A DNA stretch of 64,000 bases from positions 62,001 through 126,000 of the forward strand of contig JBJXEW010000053.1 of assembly GCA_046156035.1 (NCBI GenBank). The letters run 5' to 3'. How positions within the stretch are numbered: the first letter of the stretch is position 1; each line of letters begins with the position of its first letter. Position numbers and translations under genes: made by a program. The notes beneath the pieces are model-generated. The model searched no databases. It was not told where the DNA came from and saw nothing but the letters and a program-made list of their open reading frames with translations. Source of the DNA: JAEUIX01 sp046156035. GTDB lineage: Bacteria; Planctomycetota; Phycisphaerae; Phycisphaerales; UBA1924. Below, piece after piece: positions 34,225 to 43,107 of the stretch.

Positions 34225-34824
34225 ATGGCCCGTTACACCGGTCCCAAGGTCAAACTGTCCCGTCGTGTCGGCGTGCCCGTTGAGAACAACGCCAAGCACA
34301 CCGCCAAGCGCGCGCTTGTGTACCCCGGCATGCACGGCTTCCGCGGCCGTCGCCTGCGAGATTACGGCGTGCGTCTGCAGGAAAAGCAGAAGGTTCGCTA
34401 CCACTACAGCGTGCTGGAGAAGCAGTTCCGCCGCTACCTGGAGAAGGCGGGCGGCATGGCGGGCAACACCGGCGAGTTGCTCATGCGGCTGCTGGAATCC
34501 CGGCTTGACAACGTCGTGCGGCGTCTGGGCTGGGGCCGCACCATCTGGGCGGCTCGCCAGATCGTGGCCCACGGGCACGTGCTGGTGAACGGGCACAAGA
34601 CCGACCGGCCGAGTTACTCGGTGAAGCCGGGCGATGTGATCACGGTGAAGCCGGGCATCCAGAAACTCGTGCGCGAGAACATGGAGAGCATGAGCGGCCA
34701 CGAGGTTCCGCAGTGGATGGACCTGAACCCGGGCGAGTTGGCCTGCCGCGTGGTGGCGCTGCCGACCTCGGATCAGATTCCGTTTGATGTGAACCCGAAC
34801 CTGATTATTGAGTTCTACAGGTAG
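34225..34824 (+). CDS. rpsD: 30S ribosomal protein S4
   Basis: S4 binds 16S rRNA early in 30S assembly. The 199-residue protein starts MARYTGPKVKLSRRVGVPVE and lacks the N-terminal zinc cysteines (C-minus type). RRLRDYGVRLQEKQKVRYHY, ESRLDNVVRRLGWGRT and the S4 RNA-binding segment ARQIVAHGHVLVNGHKTDRP are all present. The ATG at 34225 has CGGAGG 10 nt upstream. The gene stands alone, not in an alpha operon. Confidence 0.97.
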   Translation: MARYTGPKVKLSRRVGVPVENNAKHTAKRALVYPGMHGFRGRRLRDYGVRLQEKQKVRYHYSVLEKQFRRYLEKAGGMAGNTGELLMRLLESRLDNVVRRLGWGRTIWAARQIVAHGHVLVNGHKTDRPSYSVKPGDVITVKPGIQKLVRENMESMSGHEVPQWMDLNPGELACRVVALPTSDQIPFDVNPNLIIEFYR

Positions 34825-34835
34825 CCGCGGGCCGC

Positions 34836-34853
34836 GAGCCGTTGGCCGCGAGC
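34836..34853. repeat. Inverted repeat, left of the four-helix-bundle gene
   Basis: GAGCCGTTGGCCGCGAGC, 12 bp after the rpsD stop. Its exact reverse complement is at 35299-35316, on the other side of the small gene. Confidence 0.85.
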
Positions 34854-34890
34854 CCGAAGTGCGTGGCGTGCGTCCTTGGAGAAGTTGGCG

Positions 34891-35274
34891 ATGCCCCCGG
34901 TGCGGTCGCACGCGGACTTGGTTGTCTGGCAGAAGAGCATGGACCTCGTGGAGGCCGTGTACCGGGTGGCCGCTGGGTGGCCGCAGGCCGAGCGCTATGG
35001 CCTGTGGTCGCAGGCAACACGGGCGGTCGTCTCGGTTCCGGCGAACATCGCCGAGGGGCACGCCCGCGGCACCGACAAGGAGTTTGCCCGTTTCCTCGGC
35101 ATTGCTCGCGGATCACTGATGGAAGCGGAAACGCTGCTGACCGTCGCTTGCCGCCTCGGGTACACTCCCGAGGCTGACTTGCAGCCCGTTCTGGACCGAA
35201 TGATCGAGGTATCGAAGATGCTCTCGGCCCTGCTCCGCACTGTGCGAGCCAGCGCGCTCACAGATTCGCAATAG
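34891..35274 (+). CDS. Four-helix-bundle protein (23S rRNA intervening-sequence-type)
   Basis: The 127-residue product matches the IVP family: DLVVWQKSMDLVEAVYRVAA at the start, SQATRAVVSVPANIAEGHAR in the middle and ARFLGIARGSLMEAETLLTV. Founding members lie in insertions of 23S rRNA genes, but here it is free-standing. ATG 34891 follows GGAGAAG; a TTG at 34876 could add five residues. A perfect 18-bp inverted repeat flanks it. It separates rpsD from the SurA/PpiD-like gene. Function is unknown; RNA binding is suspected from family context. Confidence 0.88.
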   Translation: MPPVRSHADLVVWQKSMDLVEAVYRVAAGWPQAERYGLWSQATRAVVSVPANIAEGHARGTDKEFARFLGIARGSLMEAETLLTVACRLGYTPEADLQPVLDRMIEVSKMLSALLRTVRASALTDSQ

Positions 35275-35298
35275 CCGGTTTCCGCGCTCCGGCTCACC

Positions 35299-35316
35299 GC
35301 TCGCGGCCAACGGCTC
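35299..35316. repeat. Inverted repeat, right of the four-helix-bundle gene
   Basis: GCTCGCGGCCAACGGCTC, the exact complement of 34836-34853. The unit bounded by the pair is about 480 bp. Confidence 0.85.
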
Positions 35317-35329
35317 ACGGCTACTCCCT

Positions 35330-37315
35330 ATGACAAAGTTTTTCCGCAAATACAACAAGGTTCTCCTCGTCTGCTTCGGCGTCTTCCTGATGATCGCCTT
35401 TGTGGTGCCCCAGGCCATTCAGGAGTTCGGTCAGGGCGGTCCGAACACCACCGTCATGCGCCTCGACGGGGGGCGCATCCCCTATCGCGCCACCACCGAG
35501 GCGGCAGCGCAGGTCCAGGCCGTTGAGCAATTCAGCCGCGGCATGCTGCCAGCCAACAGCGGCATCGACCCCCGCGGCGATCACTGGCTCATGGCCCGTG
35601 AGTTCGCCCAGCGCGCGGGGTGGATCGGCGGCCCGTCGGCGGGCGCACCGCTGTCGCGAGATATTGCCGCGGCGGTGGTGGAGCAGGAGTATGCACGCCA
35701 GTTTGGCCCGCAGATGGCGCAGTTCGCGCGGCAGATGGCCCTGGGCACCGAGGACGGGCGCAAGAAGATCGAGGAGTACACAGGTGCTCTCACGCAGGAC
35801 GCGATCGCCGGGGGCCCGCGCATGGGCCAGGCGCTGGCGGCGGCACGCGGCATCGCGCAGATGCGGCTGGAGTATCAGCGGGCCCCGCGTTTGTCGGAGC
35901 AGCGGCTGATGCGCGATGCACGCAGGCAGTTCGATCTGGCTGAGGTAAGCGTGGTGTTCGTGGGCGTGAACAACAAACTCTCCACCGGCCTGCCCGCCCG
36001 GGAGGAGGCCGCGCTGGTGGAGCACTTCGAGAAGTACAAGGACAAACGCGTTGCCACCGGCAGCCCGTTCGGCTACATGCTGCCGGACCGCGTGAAACTG
36101 GAGTGGCTGGTGCTGGACCGCAGCGCCGCGGAAAAGGCCGTGAAGGTCGACCCAATCGAGGTGCAGAAGCGGATCGTGGCCGGCGCGTCGGCCGATGTGC
36201 CCGAGCCCGCCAAGCGCCGCGCCGCGGTAGAGACGGCCATCCGCAAGGAACTGGCCGACCGGGTGATGGACGAGGCCTCGGTCGCGGTCAAGAGCGAGGT
36301 GCTGCGGGCCGTGAGTCGGTTGAGCGAGGACGGCGTGTTCAAGGCCCTGCCCGCCGACTGGGCCCAGGCGATGCCGCGCATGGCGGCGATCGCCAAGACG
36401 ATTCCCGAGCGCGTGCTGGCGCGCACGGGCGCGAGCGTGGGCGAGCCGAGCGTGTTCGTGCGTGAGGCGCAGTGGCTGACCGTGGAGCAGGACGTGGCGC
36501 AGTTGCCCGGGATCGCCCGGGCGAACATGCGCGTGTCGGGGCGTGAGGCTCCGTTCACCGCGTTGGTGGGGATCACCCGTGAACTGCTGGCCGATGCCGA
36601 ACAGGTGCTGCCGATCCATCCGCAGGTGGGCGTGCCGATGGCGGACCCGCTGACCGACGCGATGGGCAACCGGTATTTCTACACGGTGCTGGCCGCGACG
36701 AAGGCCTCGGCCCCGGCATCGCTGGACGAGGTGCGGGAGCGTGTCGTGGCCGACAAGAAGCAGGCGGACGCGTTCGACACGCTCACGCAGGGCCTGAGCG
36801 CGTTCAGGGTCATCGGCGCCGAGCAGGGTCTGGAGGCCCTGGCGGAGCAGTTCAAGGCCCTGAGCGGGGAGCCGGTCGACGTGAAGCAGGCGGTGAAGGT
36901 CCGGCGGTCTGCTGGCGTTCAGCCGCCCGAACTGCCCGTCAACGCAAAGGAGTTCGTCGAGGCCGTGATGAACGCCGCGGCGGCGATCGATGCCAGCCAG
37001 CCCCTTGAGAACGCACCCAAGGACGACCTGTTCGTGGCCGTGGCGATCCCCGGCAGCCTGGGTGTGGCGGTCGCGCAGATCACGGAGTTCACGCCGGTGA
37101 CGCGCGAAGAGTTCCGCAAGTTTGCCGATGGCTTGCAGCAGCAACTGGCGCAGCAAGACCTTGTGGCGACACCCGACGATCCCTTCACGCAGGCGCGACT
37201 CGAAAAGCGCCTGAAGGTGGAGCGCTTGGGTGCGTTTGCGCAGCCGGAAGAGGCCGCGGAGAAGGACAAGGACAAGGCCAAGGCCCCCGAAGGCGAGAAG
37301 CCGGCGGCGAAGTGA
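35330..37315 (+). CDS. SurA/PpiD-like periplasmic chaperone, divergent
   Basis: The 661-residue protein starts with a membrane anchor (YNKVLLVCFGVFLMIAFVVP) directly followed by a large extracytoplasmic part rich in helices, the layout of PpiD. The middle segments VNNKLSTGLPAREEAALVEH and FEKYKDKRVATG resemble SurA_N/PpiD-like linkers, but I see no clear parvulin active site, so isomerase activity is doubtful. The end is a charged Lys/Glu tail (AEKDKDKAKAPEGEKPAAK). It is followed by the convergent purF gene. Confidence 0.65.
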   Translation: MTKFFRKYNKVLLVCFGVFLMIAFVVPQAIQEFGQGGPNTTVMRLDGGRIPYRATTEAAAQVQAVEQFSRGMLPANSGIDPRGDHWLMAREFAQRAGWIGGPSAGAPLSRDIAAAVVEQEYARQFGPQMAQFARQMALGTEDGRKKIEEYTGALTQDAIAGGPRMGQALAAARGIAQMRLEYQRAPRLSEQRLMRDARRQFDLAEVSVVFVGVNNKLSTGLPAREEAALVEHFEKYKDKRVATGSPFGYMLPDRVKLEWLVLDRSAAEKAVKVDPIEVQKRIVAGASADVPEPAKRRAAVETAIRKELADRVMDEASVAVKSEVLRAVSRLSEDGVFKALPADWAQAMPRMAAIAKTIPERVLARTGASVGEPSVFVREAQWLTVEQDVAQLPGIARANMRVSGREAPFTALVGITRELLADAEQVLPIHPQVGVPMADPLTDAMGNRYFYTVLAATKASAPASLDEVRERVVADKKQADAFDTLTQGLSAFRVIGAEQGLEALAEQFKALSGEPVDVKQAVKVRRSAGVQPPELPVNAKEFVEAVMNAAAAIDASQPLENAPKDDLFVAVAIPGSLGVAVAQITEFTPVTREEFRKFADGLQQQLAQQDLVATPDDPFTQARLEKRLKVERLGAFAQPEEAAEKDKDKAKAPEGEKPAAK

Positions 37316-37333
37316 CGGCCTCGGGCGTTTTTC

Positions 37334-38878
37334 TCAGAACATCTTCAACTGGCTGCCTGCGACTTCGTCGGTGGTGGGGTGGTCCACATCGATGCGGTAG
37401 TCGCCGCTGTAGCAGGCCGTGCAGTAGCCGGGGCCGGGCCGCTTCATGCAGGCGAGGAGGCCTTCAAGGGAGAGGTATGCCAGCGAATCCACACCCAGGA
37501 ACTGCCGGATCTCTTCGACGGTGCGGCCGTTGGCGATGAGTTGGTCGCGTGTGGCGAAATCAACCCCGAAGTAGCAGGGGTGGCGGATGGGCGGGCAGGA
37601 GATGCGCAGGTGGATTTCCTTCGCGCCGGCCTGACGGATCTGATCGACCTTGGCCTTGGTGGTGGTGCCGCGCACGATGGAGTCGTCGACGATCACAAGG
37701 CGTTTGCCGCGCACGATCTCGGCGATGACGTTGAGTTTGAGGCGGACGGCGGCGGTGCGTTCGGCCTGGCTGGGCTTGATGAACGTGCGCCCGACGTAGC
37801 GGTTGGGCACGATGGCCTCGCGCATGGGCAGACCGCTCGTGCGTGCGTAGCCGATGGCGGCGGAGCGTCCCGAGTCGGGCATGGGGACGACATAGTCGGC
37901 ATCGGCGGGCGCCTCGGCCGCGAGGCGTTCGCCGAGGAGTTCGCGGGTGATCTGGACGTTCTGGCCGAAGACGTTGCTGGCGGGGTTGGCGAAGTAGACG
38001 TGCTCGAAGACACAGTGAGCGCTCTGCTCCGCGGCGGGGGCGAAGCGGCGCGAGGACAGGCCGCCGTCGGAGAGCGTGACGACCTCTCCGGGTTCGACCT
38101 CGCGCAGGAGGGTGGCACCAACGACATCCAGCGCCACGGTCTCGCTGGCGACCACGAGGGTGCCGTCCGGCATCTGCCCGATCACCAGCGGGCGCCACCC
38201 CCACGGGTCTCGCGCGGCCTCGATGCGGTCTTTGAAGAGGAAGACCAGGCAGAAGGCCCCTTGCAGGTGGCGGAGCGTGGCGGCGACGGGGTCCGTCGTG
38301 TCCTGCTGCTGGGGTGAGGCGAGAAGGTGGATGACCACCTCGGTGTCGGAGGTGGTGTGGAAGAGGTGGCCCGCGCGCTCGAACCGCTGCCGCAGGGCTT
38401 GGGCGTTGATGAGGTTGCCGTTGTGCGAGAGGGCGACCTGCCCGCCGATGTAACTTTCGAGGAGCGGCTGAGCGTTGCAGGCGAGGGATCCGCCCGCGGT
38501 GGAGTAGCGCGTGTGGCCGATGGCGCCACGCGGGTTGCCCGAATCAAGGTCGGCCAGTGTGGTGGCGTCAAAGACCTCGGGCACAAGACCCGTGCCGGTG
38601 ACACCTTCGAGCGCCGCGCCGTTGGTAACGGCGATGCCGGCGGCTTCCTGGCCACGGTGCTGCTGGGCGTACAGGCCGAGGTAGGTGATGCCGGCAACGC
38701 CCGGCTCGTGCGCGTGCGCGCCATTGCGAGATGCGCCGTGCGCTTGCGACGCGGGCGCGACCGGCGGCAGCCAGACACCGAAGACGGCGCACTTTTCCTT
38801 CTTCTCATACCCGGCGTGCAACCCGGCATCGGCGGCGGGGCCGGAGTTGAGCACGGGGAGGCGCAGGTCTGTGTGCAT
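37334..38878 (-). CDS. purF: Amidophosphoribosyltransferase
   Basis: PurF makes phosphoribosylamine from PRPP and glutamine, the first step of purine synthesis. After a cleavable propeptide of about 29 residues the nucleophile Cys opens CAVFGVW. YLGLYAQQHRGQEAAGI, IGHTRYSTAGG and the PRPP loop VIVDDSIVRGTTT are canonical. Cysteines at AHCVFEHVYF, ISCPPIRHPC and YCTACYSG fit the [4Fe-4S] type of Bacillus PurF. About 16 extra residues (ASQAHGASRNGAHAHEPG) lie between CAVFGVW and the LGLYA segment. The gene stands alone. Confidence 0.95.
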   Translation of the reverse strand: MHTDLRLPVLNSGPAADAGLHAGYEKKEKCAVFGVWLPPVAPASQAHGASRNGAHAHEPGVAGITYLGLYAQQHRGQEAAGIAVTNGAALEGVTGTGLVPEVFDATTLADLDSGNPRGAIGHTRYSTAGGSLACNAQPLLESYIGGQVALSHNGNLINAQALRQRFERAGHLFHTTSDTEVVIHLLASPQQQDTTDPVAATLRHLQGAFCLVFLFKDRIEAARDPWGWRPLVIGQMPDGTLVVASETVALDVVGATLLREVEPGEVVTLSDGGLSSRRFAPAAEQSAHCVFEHVYFANPASNVFGQNVQITRELLGERLAAEAPADADYVVPMPDSGRSAAIGYARTSGLPMREAIVPNRYVGRTFIKPSQAERTAAVRLKLNVIAEIVRGKRLVIVDDSIVRGTTTKAKVDQIRQAGAKEIHLRISCPPIRHPCYFGVDFATRDQLIANGRTVEEIRQFLGVDSLAYLSLEGLLACMKRPGPGYCTACYSGDYRIDVDHPTTDEVAGSQLKMF

Positions 38879-38889
38879 GCGCGGGGAGT

Positions 38890-39639
38890 CTAGCGGCGGG
38901 CGAGCACGCCGGGCTCGATCTGCGCAAGGAGCCACGGCGCGAACTCGTCTTTGGAGACGGTGCCGGGCGTGAGACGGCTCGGGCCGTTGGCGCACAGCAG
39001 CGTGGCCTCGATGCTGTCGCTGTCCATCGTCTCCAGGGGGTTGGCGACGATGAAGTCCAAGTGCTTACGGGCCAGTTTTTCGGTGGCCGACGCGATGAGT
39101 CGCGAGCGCGGCTCAAGGGCAAAGCCCACCACGGTCTGGTCTGGCCGTTTGCTCGCCGCGCAGGCCGCAAGGAGGTCGGGTGTGGGTTCAAGGGTGAGGG
39201 TGAGCGCGGCCTCACCCCGGCGGAGTTTGCCGCCGGGTGCGGCATCGTCCGGGTGCGCCGGCACCGGCCGATAATCGGCCACGGCGGCCGCCATCACGAG
39301 GCAATCGCAATCGGGGAAATGTCCGGTCAAAAGACGTTGCAGGTCCGCCGTTGTTTGGAACCGTTCGACCCGAACTCGCGAATCTGAGGGGGTACGGGGC
39401 GTGGGGCCCAGAAGCAGAGTGGTGCGCCAGCCGCGGCTGACGGCATGGTCGGCGAGGGCGATGCCGAGGCGACCCGACGAGCGGTTGCCGAGGTAACGGA
39501 CTTGGTCGATGGGCTCGTGCGTGGGGCCAGCGGTGATGAGCAGGCGGACCGGGGCCTGCGGGCTGGCCGCGGGCGAGGCCTTTGGGGGCGACGGGGCAGC
39601 GGGGCGTGGGGCAGAGGGTTGGTGGTGCTTGGGAACCAT
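38890..39639 (-). CDS. coaB: Phosphopantothenate-cysteine ligase domain protein (CoaB)
   Basis: The 249-residue product carries only the synthase half of the usual Dfp fusion: LLITAGPTHEPIDQVRYLGN, SSGRLGIALADHAVSRGW, MAAAVADYRP and KLARKHLDFIVANPL. It couples CTP-activated phosphopantothenate with cysteine in CoA synthesis. The decarboxylase domain (CoaC) is missing, so it must be encoded separately. A Pro/Ala-rich 30-residue extension precedes the domain. ATG 39639 is the first plausible start. It lies 11 bp downstream of the purF start region and could be transcribed into purF. Confidence 0.9.
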   Translation of the reverse strand: MVPKHHQPSAPRPAAPSPPKASPAASPQAPVRLLITAGPTHEPIDQVRYLGNRSSGRLGIALADHAVSRGWRTTLLLGPTPRTPSDSRVRVERFQTTADLQRLLTGHFPDCDCLVMAAAVADYRPVPAHPDDAAPGGKLRRGEAALTLTLEPTPDLLAACAASKRPDQTVVGFALEPRSRLIASATEKLARKHLDFIVANPLETMDSDSIEATLLCANGPSRLTPGTVSKDEFAPWLLAQIEPGVLARR

Positions 39640-39948
39640 GCGATGAAAACGAGCGATGCAAACGTAGACTCGATGACGCCGCGGGGGTGCGTGTGTCAAA
39701 GAAACTCGGGAAGTCAGCACGTCTGGGCGTGGAAGCCGCTGCGGTGCGGGTATCTTCCCCGGATTGATGCCACGGTGTCGGAGCGGGGTGCGGGCGGAAT
39801 GGGAAGTGTGAAGGGTGGTTCGTGCACCGCGGGGCAGTCCTCCGGGCCGTGCGCGGCGGTATGATCCTTCCCCCGCGGGATCGGCGCTGACGCGGGCGGG
39901 CAGGTTCCTCTTCTGTGCCCCCTCCCGGCGCCACGCTGCTTGTTCACT
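39640..39948. other. Divergent intergenic region between coaB and the pilus operon
   Basis: A perfect TTGACA box lies on the minus strand at 39694-39699, 55 bp before coaB, but its -10 partner is poor. On the plus strand TATGAT at 39860-39865 could be a -10 box for the pilus operon without a good -35. No gene is supported. Confidence 0.4.
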
Positions 39949-41673
39949 ATGGCACGATCCCGCAAGAAACTGGGCGAAATCCTCGCGGAGTGGGGAGTCT
40001 CTGCGGAGAAGATCAACAAGGTCTCCGAGTCCACACGCGGCACCGGCAAGCGGCTGGGCGATGCCCTGATCGAGGCGGGCGTGGCGACGGAGGAGCAGGT
40101 GGCCAAGGGCCTGGCCACGCAGTTCAACATCGCGTATGTGGACCTCGCGTCCAACGGCGTGGCGAATCAGGTCAACCCGAAGTTGATCCCCGAGGATCTG
40201 ATCAAAAAACACATGATCCTGCCGTTGGCCAAGGCCGGGGGCCGGTTGCAACTCATTATCCATGATCCGATGGACCTGGAACTGCTGGACATGCTCCGGT
40301 TCCGGCTCAACGTGGAGGTTGATCCGCGGCTGTCGAGCCGGTCGGCGATCAAGAAGTTCATCGATTCGAGCATGGGCAAGGGTGCCAACGGCACCGCGGG
40401 CACGGACAAGAAGGCGGACCCGACCAAGTCGCTGGTCACGGAGTCCATCGACAAGTCGGTGGACAAGAGCGTTGACAAGTCCATCGACATCACGGCGGAC
40501 GATGCCCCGATCGTGAAACTGGTGCAGCGGATCCTGACCGAGGCCTTCACGATGCGGGCGTCGGATATCCACGTGGAGCCCTTCGCCGAGTACGTGCGGC
40601 TGCGCTACCGGATCGACGGCGTGTGCGTGGAGCGCGACCGGCTGCCCAAGCGGATGCAGAACTCGGTTTTGAGCCGCCTGAAACTGATGTCGGGCGTGAA
40701 CATCTCCGAGAAGCGGGTGCCGCAGGACGGCCGCATCAAGATCCAGCACGGGGAGGAGACGATCGACTTCCGCGTGTCGGCGTGCCCGTGCTACCACGGC
40801 GAGAGCGTCGTGCTGCGTATCTTGCGGGCCGACGCGGTGAAGATCGGCCTGATCAACCTGGGCTTCGAGGAGGACACGCTCGCCGCGTTCAACAAGATCA
40901 TCCGGAGGCCCAACGGCATCTTCCTGGTGACGGGCCCCACGGGCTCGGGCAAGACCACGACGCTGTACACGGCCCTCGACGTGCTGAACCGGCCCGACAA
41001 GAAGATCATCACCGCCGAGGACCCGATCGAGTACAACTTCGTCGGCATCAACCAGTGCCAGACGCGCGAGAAGATTGGCCTCACGTTCAGCGTGATCCTC
41101 AAGACCATGCTGCGGCAGGCGCCCAACATCATTCTGGTGGGTGAGATCCGCGACCGCGAGGTGGCGGAGATCGCCATTCAGGCCGCGCTCACGGGTCACC
41201 TGGTGTTCAGCACGCTCCACACGAACGACGCCCCCAGCGCGATCACGCGGCTCATCGACATGGGCCTCAAGCCCTTCCTCGTGGCCTCGGCCATCCAGGC
41301 GATCATGGCCCAGCGCCTGATCCGGATTCTGTGCAAGGAGTGCCGGGCGGTGGACCCCAACCCGGACCCGAAGTACATGGCGCTGGTGAACATCAGCAGC
41401 GAAGAGGGCAAGGGGAAGATCAACGGCCCGGTGGGGTGCCCCGTGTGCAACAAACTGGGCTTCAAGGGCCGGCGCGGCATCTACGAGATGATGAGCATGA
41501 ACAGCGAGATCCGCGAGTTGGCCTTCCGGCAGGAGCCGATCGCGAAAATCCGGCATGCCGCCATCGCCAACGGCATGCGCTCGCTGATGGAAGACGGCAA
41601 GAAGAAGGTGCTCAAGGGCCTGACCACGCCCGCCGAGATCGCCGCGGTGGCGCAGGTCGAGGGTATCGAGTGA
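39949..41673 (+). CDS. pilB: Type IV pilus assembly ATPase PilB
   Basis: PilB-type hexamers drive pilin extension. The 574-residue product has an N-terminal T2SSE_N domain (KLGEILAEWGVSAEKINKVS), a linker with repeated KSVDKSVDKS, Walker A GPTGSGKTTTLYTALD, Asp box NIILVGEIRDRE, and the zinc-site cysteines CKEC and CPVC. The ATG at 39949 is preferred over 39940 because MARSRKKLGE opens the domain. It is the first gene of the pilus operon and is followed by pilT after 71 bp holding a strong hairpin. Confidence 0.93.
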   Translation: MARSRKKLGEILAEWGVSAEKINKVSESTRGTGKRLGDALIEAGVATEEQVAKGLATQFNIAYVDLASNGVANQVNPKLIPEDLIKKHMILPLAKAGGRLQLIIHDPMDLELLDMLRFRLNVEVDPRLSSRSAIKKFIDSSMGKGANGTAGTDKKADPTKSLVTESIDKSVDKSVDKSIDITADDAPIVKLVQRILTEAFTMRASDIHVEPFAEYVRLRYRIDGVCVERDRLPKRMQNSVLSRLKLMSGVNISEKRVPQDGRIKIQHGEETIDFRVSACPCYHGESVVLRILRADAVKIGLINLGFEEDTLAAFNKIIRRPNGIFLVTGPTGSGKTTTLYTALDVLNRPDKKIITAEDPIEYNFVGINQCQTREKIGLTFSVILKTMLRQAPNIILVGEIRDREVAEIAIQAALTGHLVFSTLHTNDAPSAITRLIDMGLKPFLVASAIQAIMAQRLIRILCKECRAVDPNPDPKYMALVNISSEEGKGKINGPVGCPVCNKLGFKGRRGIYEMMSMNSEIRELAFRQEPIAKIRHAAIANGMRSLMEDGKKKVLKGLTTPAEIAAVAQVEGIE

Positions 41674-41690
41674 GGTTGCGGGCTCGGGCG

Positions 41691-41710
41691 GCGCGCCGGC
41701 CCCGGCGCGC
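41691..41710 (+). other. Intercistronic hairpin between pilB and pilT
   Basis: GCGCGCCGG and CCGGCGCGC pair around two bases (effectively an 8-bp stem with a 4-nt loop). It has no T tract and so more likely affects mRNA stability or processing than termination. Confidence 0.5.
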
Positions 41711-41744
41711 TCCGTGCATGCGGCCCTGAAACTGGGAGGTTTGT

Positions 41745-42869
41745 ATGGCAGGCACTGTGCAGATGGATCGGTTGCTGGACACGGTGGTGAAGACCAACGC
41801 CAGCGACTTGCACCTGACCGTGAACCGTCAGCCCACCGTGCGCCTGCACGGCGGCCTGAAAAACCTTCAGACCAAGGTGCTGGACGCGGACGACATGGTG
41901 GCCCTGATGAAGTCCATCACCCCCGAGCAGCGCCAGCAGGAGTTGCAGGAGCGCGGCGGGTGCGACTTCGGTTTCTCCTACGGCGAGGCCGCCCGCTTCC
42001 GTGTGTCCATCTTCCGCCAGCGTGGGGACCTGGCGATTGTCTGCCGGTTGATCCCCAACCGGCTGCTCACGTTCGAGCAGATCGGCCTGCCGGAAATCTG
42101 CCGCGAACTGGTGCGGCGGCCCCGTGGCATGTTCCTGGTGACCGGGCCCACGGGCTCGGGCAAGACGACATCGCTGGCGACGATGATCGACTTTGTCAAC
42201 ATGAACATGGACAAGCACATTGTGACCATGGAAGAGCCGATCGAGTACTACCACCCGCACAAGAAGAGCATCGTGAACCAGCGCGAGATCGGCCACGACG
42301 TGCCGAGTTTCGCCGAGGCGCTCAAGCGGGTGCTGCGGTCGGACCCGGACGTGATCCTGGTGGGTGAAATGCGCGACCTAGAGACCATCGAGGCGGCCAT
42401 GCGGGCCGCCGAGACGGGCCACTTGGTGTTCGCCACGCTGCACACCACCGGGGCCGCCAAGACCATCGACCGTATCGTGGATGCCTTCCCGGTGGCCCAG
42501 CAGAACCAGATCCGGGTGCAGTTGAGCACGTCGCTCCTGTGCGTGCTGAGCCAGCAGTTGCTGGCCCGCATCGACTCGCCGGGCATGGTGGCCGCCTACG
42601 AGTTTCTGGTGGTCACCCCCGCCATCGCCAACCTCATCCGCGAGGCGAAGACCTACCGGATCGACTCCTCGATCCAGACGGGCAAGAAGTTCGGCATGCA
42701 GTTGCTGGACGACCACCTGTGGAACCTGTACGCCGGGGGCAAGATCTCCGCGGAGGAGATGGTCGACAAGAGCAAGAACCCCAACGACCTGGCCGACAAG
42801 GTTCGCAAACTCGGGCGCACGGTGGGCCGAACGGAGTTGGACCAGGAAGACGTGGAAACCAAGGCCTGA
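41745..42869 (+). CDS. pilT: Pilus retraction ATPase PilT
   Basis: The 374-residue product is the retraction motor. It shows the PilT N-terminus (MDRLLDTVVKTNASDLHLTV), the Walker A GPTGSGKTTSLATMIDFVNM, an Asp box VILVGEMRDLETIEAAM with the His-rich ETGHLVFATLHTTGAAKTID, and the AIRNLIRE-type motif as ANLIREAKTYRIDSSIQTG. The start ATG has GGGAGG 9 nt upstream. A retraction motor argues for a dynamic type IV pilus rather than a pure secretion system. Confidence 0.95.
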   Translation: MAGTVQMDRLLDTVVKTNASDLHLTVNRQPTVRLHGGLKNLQTKVLDADDMVALMKSITPEQRQQELQERGGCDFGFSYGEAARFRVSIFRQRGDLAIVCRLIPNRLLTFEQIGLPEICRELVRRPRGMFLVTGPTGSGKTTSLATMIDFVNMNMDKHIVTMEEPIEYYHPHKKSIVNQREIGHDVPSFAEALKRVLRSDPDVILVGEMRDLETIEAAMRAAETGHLVFATLHTTGAAKTIDRIVDAFPVAQQNQIRVQLSTSLLCVLSQQLLARIDSPGMVAAYEFLVVTPAIANLIREAKTYRIDSSIQTGKKFGMQLLDDHLWNLYAGGKISAEEMVDKSKNPNDLADKVRKLGRTVGRTELDQEDVETKA

Positions 42870-42941
42870 ACCAACGGGGTGCCGACAGGATTGTGGCGGC
42901 TGAAACTCTGTCGTCAGCCATGTGTCGCATCATAAATACAC

Positions 42942-42972
42942 AAAAAAGCGCGGTGCGCACGTGCAACCGCGC
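42942..42972 (-). terminator. Candidate terminator on the minus strand inside the pilus operon
   Basis: GCGCGGT (42948-42954) and ACCGCGC (42966-42972) form a 7-bp stem; on the minus strand it is followed by six T residues (42947-42942). Nothing on the minus strand is known to need it. The flanking 238-bp gap between pilT and the second ATPase is partly A+T-rich (cataaatacacaaaaaa). Confidence 0.5.
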
Positions 42973-43107
42973 CGGGCTATCCTGCGTTTGGTATTGCAGT
43001 GGTTCACGCGGTGATGGCGCTGCGCCCCACCACGGGCGTAGGCCCGCGGCGCGAGTGTGAGGCCGACGGCCGCGTGGCGGGTGCCGGCGATCTGGGAGTG
43101 CGGACCG

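Noticed and set aside
37280..37334. Terminator at the end of the SurA/PpiD-like gene
   Set aside because: A GGCCTCGGGCGTTTTT stretch is suggestive, but the matching arm would lie in coding sequence with mismatches, so support is too weak.
38890..41556. A very long minus-strand frame opposite pilB running into coaB
   Set aside because: Only the part from 39639 down matches CoaB. The upstream 630 codons are antisense to the conserved PilB ATPase and have no recognisable motif.
42870..43107. c-di-GMP riboswitch upstream of the second pilus ATPase
   Set aside because: The gap is long enough, but conserved aptamer blocks such as GGCAAACC and GACGCAAAGCC are not found.
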